Source: Bacteroidales bacterium
GTDB lineage: Bacteria > Bacteroidota > Bacteroidia > Bacteroidales > VadinHA17
Assembly: GCA_021157415.1 (NCBI GenBank)
Contig: JAGGWN010000046.1
Coordinates: 1-64,000, forward strand
Direction of reading: 5' to 3'
Length of the DNA: 64,000 nt
The notes beneath the pieces were generated by a model. That model worked only from the letters and a program-made list of their open reading frames with translations, had not been told where the DNA came from and ran no database searches. Position numbers and translations under genes: made by a program. Positions 21,765-30,162 of the stretch are shown in pieces (the stretch's first letter is position 1; every line of letters begins with the position of its first letter).

Positions 21765-23003
21765 ATGAAAAATATTTTTGTATCAGTGCTGGCATTATTG
21801 CTGGCTGCGCCTTTTGTTATGGGTCAGCCCAGGGACAAGGCAACCTTTAAAGAGTACAAACCTGGGTATTATCAGAATTTTATTCTGAAGGATATCAGCC
21901 AGGTAAAGAAAAAGCAGCATCCCAAAAAAATGGTAAAAATGTTCCTTATGGATCAGTTGGGGTTGAACCTGCCCAATGATCCTGCTTTGTATAAAACGCA
22001 ATGGCATTTTTCACCTGTTTCGCAGGGAAATACGGGAACCTGCTGGTGCTTTTCCACCACTTCCATGTATGAATCCGAGGTCTATCGGCTGACGAGCCAG
22101 AAGATCAAAATTTCTGAAATGTTCACCGTTTACTGGGAATATGTCGAGAAAGCCAGAAGATATGTCAGGGAACGTGGAAACTCCCTGTTTTCCGAAGGCT
22201 CGGAAGGGAATGCCGTTGCCCGTATTTTCAAAATGTACGGAGCGGTGCCCGAAGAAGCTTATACCGGTCTGATCGGAGGCAGGAAGTTTTATGATCACAG
22301 CGATATGTATAAGGAAATGAATACTTATCTGAAATCCGTAAAGGAGACCAATGCCTGGAATGAAGAGGAGGTTTTAGCTACCATAAGAAATATTATGAAT
22401 CATTATATGGGCACTCCCCCCGAATTAGTTACCTGGAAGGGAAAGAACTATACTCCCAAACAGTTTCTGAAAGAGGTGTTGAAAATCAATCCGGAGGATT
22501 ATGTGGAGATCCTTTCCTATGAACAGGAGCCTTTCTGGGAGCAGGTGGAATACAAGGTGCCTGATAACTGGTGGCACAGTAAGGAATATTACAATATGCC
22601 GCTGGATGATTTTATGAAAGCCCTGCATAATGCCATACGCAAAGGCTATACCGTGAGTATCGGCGGGGATGTTTCAGAGGCCGGTTTCAGCCGTGAGACC
22701 AATGTGGCCTTGATCCCTGATTTTGATATTCCTTCCGCTTATATCAATGATGATGCACGGCAGTTTCGTTTCTCCAACCATACTACTACCGACGACCATG
22801 GCATGCACCTGGTCGGTTATCTGCAGAAAGACGGAAACTACTGGTATCTGATCAAAGATTCCAGTTCCGGATCCCGAAATGTAGGTGAAGGAGATAAGAA
22901 ATTCGGCTATTATTTTTTCAGTGAAGATTATGTAAAACTGAAAATGATGGGCTTTACCGTGCATAAGGATGCTGTGAAGGATCTTTTGAAAAAATTCAAA
23001 TGA
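21765..23003 (+). CDS. C1B family cysteine peptidase (bleomycin hydrolase / aminopeptidase C-like), secreted
   Basis: Signal peptide; SQGNTGTCWCFSTTSMYESE; DDHGMHLVGYL; WYLIKDSSSGSRN. Confidence 0.9.
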   Translation: MKNIFVSVLALLLAAPFVMGQPRDKATFKEYKPGYYQNFILKDISQVKKKQHPKKMVKMFLMDQLGLNLPNDPALYKTQWHFSPVSQGNTGTCWCFSTTSMYESEVYRLTSQKIKISEMFTVYWEYVEKARRYVRERGNSLFSEGSEGNAVARIFKMYGAVPEEAYTGLIGGRKFYDHSDMYKEMNTYLKSVKETNAWNEEEVLATIRNIMNHYMGTPPELVTWKGKNYTPKQFLKEVLKINPEDYVEILSYEQEPFWEQVEYKVPDNWWHSKEYYNMPLDDFMKALHNAIRKGYTVSIGGDVSEAGFSRETNVALIPDFDIPSAYINDDARQFRFSNHTTTDDHGMHLVGYLQKDGNYWYLIKDSSSGSRNVGEGDKKFGYYFFSEDYVKLKMMGFTVHKDAVKDLLKKFK

Positions 23004-23081
23004 TCCTTCACCGGTCCGCAATGGAAACACGGTTGTTTTTCTATTGCGGATGCCGGGATCATGAAACGGGAAAACGACAGG

Positions 23082-23109
23082 AAAAAGCTGCATTGATGCA
23101 GCTTTTTTT
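23082..23109 (+). terminator. Rho-independent terminator
   Basis: AAAAAGCTGCA-TTGA-TGCAGCTTTTTTT. Confidence 0.85.
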
Positions 23110-23220
23110 ATTCCAGTTTGCGTCATAGAGATTTCGAAATAATCTTCTTTTGCGGAATCTGGATTTATTGTCGATTCTGAGGAGAAAATCTTATCTTTAT
23201 CCCGCTGGAACGTTAGTGAG

Positions 23221-24750
23221 ATGACAGACAAAATTCTGATACTTGATTTCGGGTCGCAATATACGCAATTGATTGCCAGGAAGATAAGAGAGTTGAATGC
23301 ATACTGTGAGATTCATCCATACAATCATTTTCCGAAACCTGATGCTTCGGTGAAAGGGGTAATCCTCTCGGGCAGTCCCTATTCTGTCAGGGACACGGAA
23401 GCCCCCATCCCTGATCTTTCCGGGATAAAAGAAAGGCTGCCATTGCTGGGCATCTGTTACGGGGCCCAATATCTCGCTCATTATTACGGAGGGGAAGTAC
23501 TTCCTTCGGACAGTCGTGAATATGGCCGTGCAAAATTGAAATATGTTGATGAAAACAGTCCTCTTTTTCAGGGTATTGAACCGGAGACACAGGTATGGAT
23601 GTCTCATGGTGACACCATTGCCGGCATACCGGAGCATTATCGTATTATCGGGAGTACGGAGGATGTGAAAGTAGGTGCCTATCATATTGAAGGGGAAGAC
23701 ACCTACGGCATACAGTTTCATCCTGAGGTGTATCATACCGTCCAGGGACAGAAAATACTGGAAAACTTTGTGGTAAATGTGTGCGGTGTCTCGTGCAACT
23801 GGACACCGGATTCCTTCATCGAAACAACGATCCGGGAGCTGAAAGAAAAGATTGGAAACGACAAGGTAGTGCTTGGTTTATCGGGAGGCGTCGATTCCAG
23901 TGTGGCAGCGGTACTTTTGCACAGAGCCATTGGCACTGATCTGACTTGTATCTTTGTCAATAACGGTCTGTTGCGTAAAAACGAGTTTACCCAGGTACTG
24001 GATTCATACCGTCACATGGGACTGAATGTCAAAGGGGTGGATGCTTCGGACCGTTTCCTGGATGCCCTGGCTGGCATAAGCGACCCTGAGAAAAAAAGAA
24101 AGATTATCGGCCGTGCTTTTATTGAGGTGTTTGATGAAGAAGCCCGGAAAATAAGAGAGGTGAAATGGCTGGCACAAGGCACGATTTATCCGGATGTGAT
24201 AGAATCGGTGTCAGTGAAAGGTCCTTCGGCTACCATAAAATCCCATCACAATGTGGGAGGCCTTCCGGAAAGAATGCATCTGAGGGTGATAGAACCGTTG
24301 CGCTTGTTATTCAAAGATGAGGTCAGGAGAGTAGGTCGTGCGTTGGAAATGCCGGAACATCTGATTCGCCGGCATCCTTTCCCGGGACCGGGACTGGCCA
24401 TCCGTATCCTGGGAGATATTTCACGAGACAAGATACGCATCCTGCAGGAAGCGGATGATATCTTTATCCGCAGCCTGAAGCGCGAAGATCTGTATGATAA
24501 GGTTTGGCAAGCCGCAGTTATATTGTTGCCTGTCCAATCGGTCGGCGTAATGGGAGATGAACGTACCTATGAACATGTTGTGGTGCTGAGGGCTGTTCAT
24601 TCAACCGACGGCATGACTGCCGACTGGTCGCATCTGCCGTATGACTTTCTGGCCCGCGTATCATCGGATATTATCAATAAGGTGAAAGGAATAAACAGGG
24701 TAGTGTACGATATTAGTTCAAAACCTCCCGCTACCATTGAATGGGAATAA
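23221..24750 (+). CDS. guaA: GMP synthase (glutamine-hydrolysing)
   Basis: [74 protein letters not shown] terminus. Confidence 0.98.
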   Translation: MTDKILILDFGSQYTQLIARKIRELNAYCEIHPYNHFPKPDASVKGVILSGSPYSVRDTEAPIPDLSGIKERLPLLGICYGAQYLAHYYGGEVLPSDSREYGRAKLKYVDENSPLFQGIEPETQVWMSHGDTIAGIPEHYRIIGSTEDVKVGAYHIEGEDTYGIQFHPEVYHTVQGQKILENFVVNVCGVSCNWTPDSFIETTIRELKEKIGNDKVVLGLSGGVDSSVAAVLLHRAIGTDLTCIFVNNGLLRKNEFTQVLDSYRHMGLNVKGVDASDRFLDALAGISDPEKKRKIIGRAFIEVFDEEARKIREVKWLAQGTIYPDVIESVSVKGPSATIKSHHNVGGLPERMHLRVIEPLRLLFKDEVRRVGRALEMPEHLIRRHPFPGPGLAIRILGDISRDKIRILQEADDIFIRSLKREDLYDKVWQAAVILLPVQSVGVMGDERTYEHVVVLRAVHSTDGMTADWSHLPYDFLARVSSDIINKVKGINRVVYDISSKPPATIEWE

Positions 24751-24770
24751 TCTTTTTTATCTTCAGTGCT

Positions 24771-26378
24771 ATGAGAAAAATATTTTATATACTCTTCTTC
24801 TCTATAACGGTTCAGTCGGCTTTTTTACCTGCTCTGTACAGTCAGGCGCAAGTGTTTAACGAGCAGGCTTTTAAGCTCAGTAAATTGTTGAATCTGATCT
24901 CCGGATATTATGTGGATACGGTGAATGAAGACAAGCTGGTGGAGGATGCTATCCGGCAGTTGCTGCGGGAACTGGATCCGCACTCGGTATATATCTCCAA
25001 GGATGAAGTGAAAGAAATGAATGAGCCTCTGATGGGCGATTTTGAGGGTGTCGGTATCTATTTTAACGTCTTGGATGATACGATCATTGTGATTTCACCG
25101 ATCAGCGGAGGGCCTTCGGAAAAAGTGGGCATCAGGGCCGGTGACAGGATTGTGGGTATCGATGGAGAAAAAGTGGCGGGCATCGGCATAACAACCAACA
25201 TGGTGCGGAAGAAACTGCTGGGGCCCAAAGGTACCAGGGTGGAGGTGGATGTCGTAAGACACCATATTGCCGGACCGTTACATTTTACGATTACCCGGGA
25301 TAAAATCCCCATATATAGTCTGGATGCATCTTATATGGTCAATGACCAGACCGGATATATTAAAATAAGCCGTTTTTCAGTAAAGACCCTGGACGAATTT
25401 CATAAAGCCCTGGATGAACTGCCTCTGGACAGGATGAAAGGTCTTATCCTGGATCTGCGTGACAATGGGGGAGGGATTATGACGGCAGCTACCGATCTGG
25501 TGGATGAGTTCATGCCGGAAGGCCGCATGATCGTTTATATGCAGGGAGAACATCTGAAACGCCAGGAGTTCTATACCACGGGCCGGGGAAGACTTAAGGA
25601 TGTGCGACTGGTGGTTCTGGTGAATGAAGGTTCCGCTTCGGCCAGTGAGATCTTCTCGGGTGCTATACAGGATTGGGACAGGGGCCTGATCGTTGGCCGT
25701 AGGACTTTTGGAAAAGGCTTGGTACAGAAACCGTTTTATCTGCCCGACTACAGTGTGGTCAGGTTGACCATAGCCAGGTATTATACACCTTCAGGCAGAC
25801 TGATTCAGAAATCCTATAAAAATGGCTATGAAAGTTATATGAAAGAACTTAATAACCGATACAGACATGGGGAGCTGCTGTCTGCCGATAGTATTCATTT
25901 TCCTGATTCATTGCGCTATTATACCCTGAAAGATCATCGTCTGGTCTATGGGGGTGGCGGTATTATGCCTGACTTCTTTGTGCCGGCAGACACCTCCGCC
26001 AATACTCCGTATTTGCGTCAAATGGTTGGCCAGGGTATCGTGACCAATGTTGTACTGGCCTGGGAGGATGCCCACAGAAAACAGATGCTGGGTGAATACC
26101 CTGCCGTAAGCGATTATATAAAAAAATTCAGATTGCCGGAGGCGATTATTCAAGATTTGAGAAAAGCCGGGGAAGAGAAAAATATCAAAACAGATGAAGC
26201 GTCTTTCAAAAAATCCGAACCAAAACTGCGTCTTCTTGTACGTGCTTTGATAGCCAGGGATTTATGGAATTCCACTGCTTATTTCAGGATTGTCAATCAA
26301 GAATCACCGGATTTCCTGAAAGCCGTTGATTTGATCCATGATGACCCAGTCTTTCAACGATTATTGGAGGAGAAATAG
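24771..26378 (+). CDS. S41 family C-terminal processing peptidase with PDZ domain
   Basis: LDPHSVYISKDEV, PSEKVGIRAGDRIVGIDGEKV, NEGSASASEIFSGAIQDWDRGLIVGRRTFGKGLVQ. Start moved from 24741 to the signal-peptide Met at 24771. Confidence 0.94.
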   Translation: MRKIFYILFFSITVQSAFLPALYSQAQVFNEQAFKLSKLLNLISGYYVDTVNEDKLVEDAIRQLLRELDPHSVYISKDEVKEMNEPLMGDFEGVGIYFNVLDDTIIVISPISGGPSEKVGIRAGDRIVGIDGEKVAGIGITTNMVRKKLLGPKGTRVEVDVVRHHIAGPLHFTITRDKIPIYSLDASYMVNDQTGYIKISRFSVKTLDEFHKALDELPLDRMKGLILDLRDNGGGIMTAATDLVDEFMPEGRMIVYMQGEHLKRQEFYTTGRGRLKDVRLVVLVNEGSASASEIFSGAIQDWDRGLIVGRRTFGKGLVQKPFYLPDYSVVRLTIARYYTPSGRLIQKSYKNGYESYMKELNNRYRHGELLSADSIHFPDSLRYYTLKDHRLVYGGGGIMPDFFVPADTSANTPYLRQMVGQGIVTNVVLAWEDAHRKQMLGEYPAVSDYIKKFRLPEAIIQDLRKAGEEKNIKTDEASFKKSEPKLRLLVRALIARDLWNSTAYFRIVNQESPDFLKAVDLIHDDPVFQRLLEEK

Positions 26379-26442
26379 TTAAAACAAATCCTGACGGAAG
26401 AAAGCCCGATCTCTGTGAAACCTATTCCGGAAGTGTATAAAT

Positions 26443-27093
26443 ATGCTTGAAATCCTTTTTAATTGGTTTATCCTGCACAGTGCCCTAATCATTGAGTTGT
26501 TGGGTGTGTTGTTTGCTCTGGTGTATCTCTGGTTTAGTATCCGGCAAAAGATCTGGCTGTGGCCTTTCGGAATTCTCACCTCCGCTTTTTATATATATGT
26601 ATTTTACCATTCCAGGCTTTATGCCGATATGGGGTTGCAGGTATATTACCTGGTGGTGAGCATCTATGGATGGTATAACTGGCTGTATGGCGGGAAAAAA
26701 GGGAAAAAGGATACGCTTCCCGTGAGGGCTGTGAATAGGAGGATAACCGGGATTTTGCTCTCGGTGACATTTGTTGTTTACTGGGTCCTGGTGTGGATGC
26801 TTACGTTTATTCCTCATTGGCTCGCTATCCCCTCTTCACAGTTGATTTACTGGGATGCTTTTACTACGGCAGCAAGTATCGTGGCTACCTGGATGTTGAC
26901 TCAGAAAATACTGGAGCAATGGCTGGTGTGGATCGCGGTGGATGCCGTATCCATGGGTCTGTATATTTATAAGGGATTGTATCTTACGGCAGGTTTGTTC
27001 CTGGTTTACGCCACCATGGCGGTAATAGGATATCTGCAATGGAGACAGGGAATGAATGCCGAAAGCATCCCCTCGGAAGAAACCAAAATATAG
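26443..27093 (+). CDS. pnuC: Nicotinamide mononucleotide/riboside transporter PnuC
   Basis: Multi-TM; QKIWLWPFGILTSAFYIYVFYHSRLYADMGLQVYYLVVSIYGWYNWLYG. Confidence 0.92.
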   Translation: MLEILFNWFILHSALIIELLGVLFALVYLWFSIRQKIWLWPFGILTSAFYIYVFYHSRLYADMGLQVYYLVVSIYGWYNWLYGGKKGKKDTLPVRAVNRRITGILLSVTFVVYWVLVWMLTFIPHWLAIPSSQLIYWDAFTTAASIVATWMLTQKILEQWLVWIAVDAVSMGLYIYKGLYLTAGLFLVYATMAVIGYLQWRQGMNAESIPSEETKI

Positions 27094-27094
27094 A

Positions 27095-27634
27095 ATGAAG
27101 AGGGAAAGACCGTATATCATTGTATTGACCGGTCCTGAGTCCACCGGGAAGACTACGCTGGCCGGGCAGCTGGCCAGGCATTTCGGAGGAAGTTGGATTC
27201 CGGAGTATGCCCGTAATTACGTTGAGCATTTGGACAGGCCGTATGTTTTTGAAGATGTGATCCGTATTGCACGTTATCAGATAAAACAAACAGACCGGTT
27301 GATGAAAGAAGATCTACCGGCAGTGTTTTTAGATACGGACCTGATCATTCTGAAAATTTGGTTGCAGGTAATGTATGAAAATGTTCCCGGTTGGTTGCAG
27401 GAAGCCATTGAAAAAAGAAAAATAGATTTATATTTGCTCTGTCGCCCTGATATTCCCTGGAAATATGATCCTGTCCGGGAAAATCCGGGTGGGAAAAGAG
27501 AGGAGTTGTTTTTAATATACGAAAAGGAGTTGTACCAGCATGGGTTTCCGTATCGTGTTGTAGAAGGAGAAGGAGAAGAGCGGTTTCGCAAGGCGAAGGT
27601 ATTTGTAGAAGAGGTAATAAACAAAGATCAATGA
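27095..27634 (+). CDS. NadR-like ribosylnicotinamide kinase domain protein (P-loop NTPase)
   Basis: VLTGPESTGKTTLAGQLARHFGGSWIPEYARNYVE; directly follows pnuC (1-nt gap). Start moved from 27056 to ATG 27095. Confidence 0.88.
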   Translation: MKRERPYIIVLTGPESTGKTTLAGQLARHFGGSWIPEYARNYVEHLDRPYVFEDVIRIARYQIKQTDRLMKEDLPAVFLDTDLIILKIWLQVMYENVPGWLQEAIEKRKIDLYLLCRPDIPWKYDPVRENPGGKREELFLIYEKELYQHGFPYRVVEGEGEERFRKAKVFVEEVINKDQ

Positions 27635-27774
27635 GTCGGATCCGGAAAGGTGGATTTTCGTTAGAATTGAGGCAGAGAGAATGGCAACCGCAGTTAACTT
27701 GCAATGCATGACACTTGCAAAATTTTTAACAACGAAGCGTTTGGCAACAATGGCCCTTTTTAGACCGGACTCAT
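27631..27774. mobile_element. Candidate MITE or IS-end remnant (~144 bp) with imperfect terminal inverted repeats
   Basis: Left end ATGAGTCGGATCCGGAAAGG; reverse complement of right end ATGAGTCCGGTCTAAAAAGGG; no ORF of its own. Confidence 0.4.
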
Positions 27775-27788
27775 AAATAAAAAGGAAT

Positions 27789-28982
27789 ATGACGGTATAT
27801 GCTTTGGAAGAAAAGCAGTTCCCGATGGTAGCCACCACCTTTCAGGGGTTGGAGGGGGTTCTGGCGGAAGAGGTGATGAGACTGAACGGGATAGAGATAA
27901 GAGAAAAAAGCCGGGCGGTAACTTTCCGGGGAAACAAGAAACTGTTGTATGCCGCCAACTATCATCTGCGTACGGCGTTACGCATATTGCGTGTGATAGC
28001 GGAGTTTCAGGCTACCGATGATAAAACATTGTACAATACCCTGTATGATCTGCCCTGGGAAACTGTTTTTAGCAACCATCAGAAGTTCGTCGTGGATGCG
28101 GTGATCCATTCCCCTTATTTTAAGCATTCTCATTTTATTGAACAACGGGTTAAGGATGCCGTGGTGGATCATTTCCGGGATAAAACAGGTAGTCGTCCCG
28201 GGGTGGACAAGGAGTCTCCTGACATACGCCTGAACATTCAGATTTCCGGGAAGAAATGTGTTTTATCCATGGATAGTTCCGGGGACTCGCTGCATAAAAG
28301 AGGATACCGGGTCCGGCACGGACTGGCCAGCCTCAATGAAGTGCTGGCTGCGGGGATGATCCTGTTGAGCGGCTGGCAGGGAAACGTGCCTTTTATTGAT
28401 CCTATGTGTGGTTCCGGAACATTGCCTATCGAGGCAGCTATGTTTGCAATGGATGTTCCTCCCGGATTTATGCGTAATAAATATGCTTTTATCAAATGGA
28501 AAGATTATGATGCTACACTCTATCAGGTGATAAAAAATATGTATACCGGTGGACGGCAGCGTCCCCGTCCCCTGATACTGGGCTGTGACCGTTCGGCGGT
28601 AGCCATTCGTCTGGCACGACTGAATGTGACAAATGCTGGATTGGAAGATATGGTGAAACTTAGAATAATGCCTATCCGGGAACTGACCAGGCCTGCAGGG
28701 AAACCGGGAATTATTATTACAAATCCGCCGTTTGGAAAACGCATGAGACCCCGCGATCTGGGAAATATTTATCGCTCAATCGGGAAGGTGCTTAAAAACA
28801 CCTTCCCTGGTTATGACGCATGGATCCTCAGTAGCAACAACCAGGCCTTTAAATGGATCGGGCTGAAGCCATCTAACCGGTATGAGTTAAACCACGGAGG
28901 ACTTAAAGTCTTTCTTAAAAAATTTCCGGTGAGAGAAAATCACAGTCCGAACGTTATACCTGGTAATTGGAAAAAACAATAA
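27789..28982 (+). CDS. THUMP-domain class I SAM-dependent RNA methyltransferase (RlmL-N/YpsC-like)
   Basis: LEGVLAEEVMRLNGIEIREKSRAVTFRG; HKRGYRVRHGLASLNEVLAAGMILLSGW; DPMCGSGTLPIEAAMFA; ITNPPFGKRM. Confidence 0.93.
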   Translation: MTVYALEEKQFPMVATTFQGLEGVLAEEVMRLNGIEIREKSRAVTFRGNKKLLYAANYHLRTALRILRVIAEFQATDDKTLYNTLYDLPWETVFSNHQKFVVDAVIHSPYFKHSHFIEQRVKDAVVDHFRDKTGSRPGVDKESPDIRLNIQISGKKCVLSMDSSGDSLHKRGYRVRHGLASLNEVLAAGMILLSGWQGNVPFIDPMCGSGTLPIEAAMFAMDVPPGFMRNKYAFIKWKDYDATLYQVIKNMYTGGRQRPRPLILGCDRSAVAIRLARLNVTNAGLEDMVKLRIMPIRELTRPAGKPGIIITNPPFGKRMRPRDLGNIYRSIGKVLKNTFPGYDAWILSSNNQAFKWIGLKPSNRYELNHGGLKVFLKKFPVRENHSPNVIPGNWKKQ

Positions 28983-29066
28983 ACAGCGCAGCTTATTTTA
29001 AGAATATAATATACAGGAATTGTTTAGTTTTTACAGGAAGAAAAGGTTTGTTTTAATAGATTTTTT

Positions 29067-29074
29067 TATATTTG
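29067..29074 (+). promoter_or_regulatory. Candidate -7 element TATATTTG upstream of siaBC-like pair
   Basis: Exact TAnnTTTG; TTTG at 29047-29050 in a -33-like position, spacing slightly short (16 bp). Confidence 0.4.
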
Positions 29075-29119
29075 TTACATTAATTATTTGGCTAAAGGAT
29101 TAATTAATTCACATTTCGA

Positions 29120-29692
29120 ATGAATTTTAGCATTGAAGATTATTATGCTGACCTGATTGACGGAAATGTCCTTTTGGCCTATAAGGGAAGTATCAATACC
29201 GAACTTATAAACAATGTTCTCGATACGATAGAGTCTAAGTTACAGGATTTTAATGAGCCTTCCAAAGTCCGTAAGAAAGTTTATAATGTATTGGTTGAGA
29301 GCTTACAGAATTTATTTCACCATATTGATGATCTGCCGGATGAGTACAAGGATGATTTTGAATCCAGGTTTGGCATTCTGGTAGTTTCTAAGGAAGGGAA
29401 CAAATACAGGATCTCAACGGGAAACTTTATCAGAAATGATAAGATTGCCTATTTGAAAGAGAAAATTGACCAGATAAACTCCAGCAACAGGGAAGAGTTG
29501 AAAGAGATGTATAAGTTTATTCTTAATCATCAGAAATTATCCGAAAAAGGAGGAGGAGGACTCGGACTGGTTGATATTGCGCGCAAAACAGGCAATAAAC
29601 TGAAATATACGTTTGTGCCGTTTGACGACGAATATTCTTTCTACAACCTGGATGTATTTGTTGATGAAGTCATTGAAAAAAAAAACAGTTAA
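29120..29692 (+). CDS. SiaB-family protein kinase-like protein (DUF6272)
   Basis: HATPase-like NVLVESLQNLFHHI and GGGGLGLVDIARKTGNKL; partner gene follows. Confidence 0.85.
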   Translation: MNFSIEDYYADLIDGNVLLAYKGSINTELINNVLDTIESKLQDFNEPSKVRKKVYNVLVESLQNLFHHIDDLPDEYKDDFESRFGILVVSKEGNKYRISTGNFIRNDKIAYLKEKIDQINSSNREELKEMYKFILNHQKLSEKGGGGLGLVDIARKTGNKLKYTFVPFDDEYSFYNLDVFVDEVIEKKNS

Positions 29693-29703
29693 ATATTCAG
29701 CTT

Positions 29704-30084
29704 ATGGAACCATTGATCATTGAAGGGACACCGAAAACTCCGACAGTTCGTTTTGATGCTGAAAAAGGAGTTATTGAGATAAAAGGAAGGTCAATTCCTG
29801 AAAACTCGGTAGAATTTTACAAGCCTCTTGTTGACTGGCTTGAAGAATATAAAAAGAATCCGAAACCCAAAACCACGGTGAATATTCAACTGGAGTATTT
29901 TAATACCAGCTCATCCAAGTGTATTCTGGATGTTTTCAAGAAACTTGAGGCGATTCATAAAGCTAAAAATGAGGTGGAAATAAACTGGTATTATGAGGAG
30001 GATGATGAGGATATGCTCGAAGCGGGAGAAGATTATGAATCCATTATCAGAATCCCTTTCAAGATGATTGAGATTGTTGAGTAG
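29704..30084 (+). CDS. SiaC-family regulatory phosphoprotein (DUF1987)
   Basis: IEGTPKTPTVRFDAEKGVIEIKGRSIPENSVEFYKPLVDWLEEY; LEYFNTSSSKCILDVFKKLE phosphoacceptor region. Confidence 0.9.
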   Translation: MEPLIIEGTPKTPTVRFDAEKGVIEIKGRSIPENSVEFYKPLVDWLEEYKKNPKPKTTVNIQLEYFNTSSSKCILDVFKKLEAIHKAKNEVEINWYYEEDDEDMLEAGEDYESIIRIPFKMIEIVE

Positions 30085-30106
30085 TGTATTGTCTTGTTTC
30101 CACTAT

Positions 30107-30140
30107 AAAAAAGGTTGCCTTTTCGTTGCAACCTTTTTTT
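30107..30140. terminator. Bidirectional terminator between siaC-like gene and convergent ABC transporter
   Basis: AAAAAGGTTGC-CTTTTC-GTTGCAACCTTTTTTTTT. Confidence 0.8.
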
Positions 30141-30162
30141 TTGGGGGGATGAATCCGTAATC

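Noticed and set aside
8710-23050. Shared 14-mer TTTTCTATTGCGGA downstream of two genes (8710-8723 and 23037-23050)
   Set aside because: A few such 14-mer matches are expected by chance in 64 kb; not enough to claim a repeat family without a genome-wide count.
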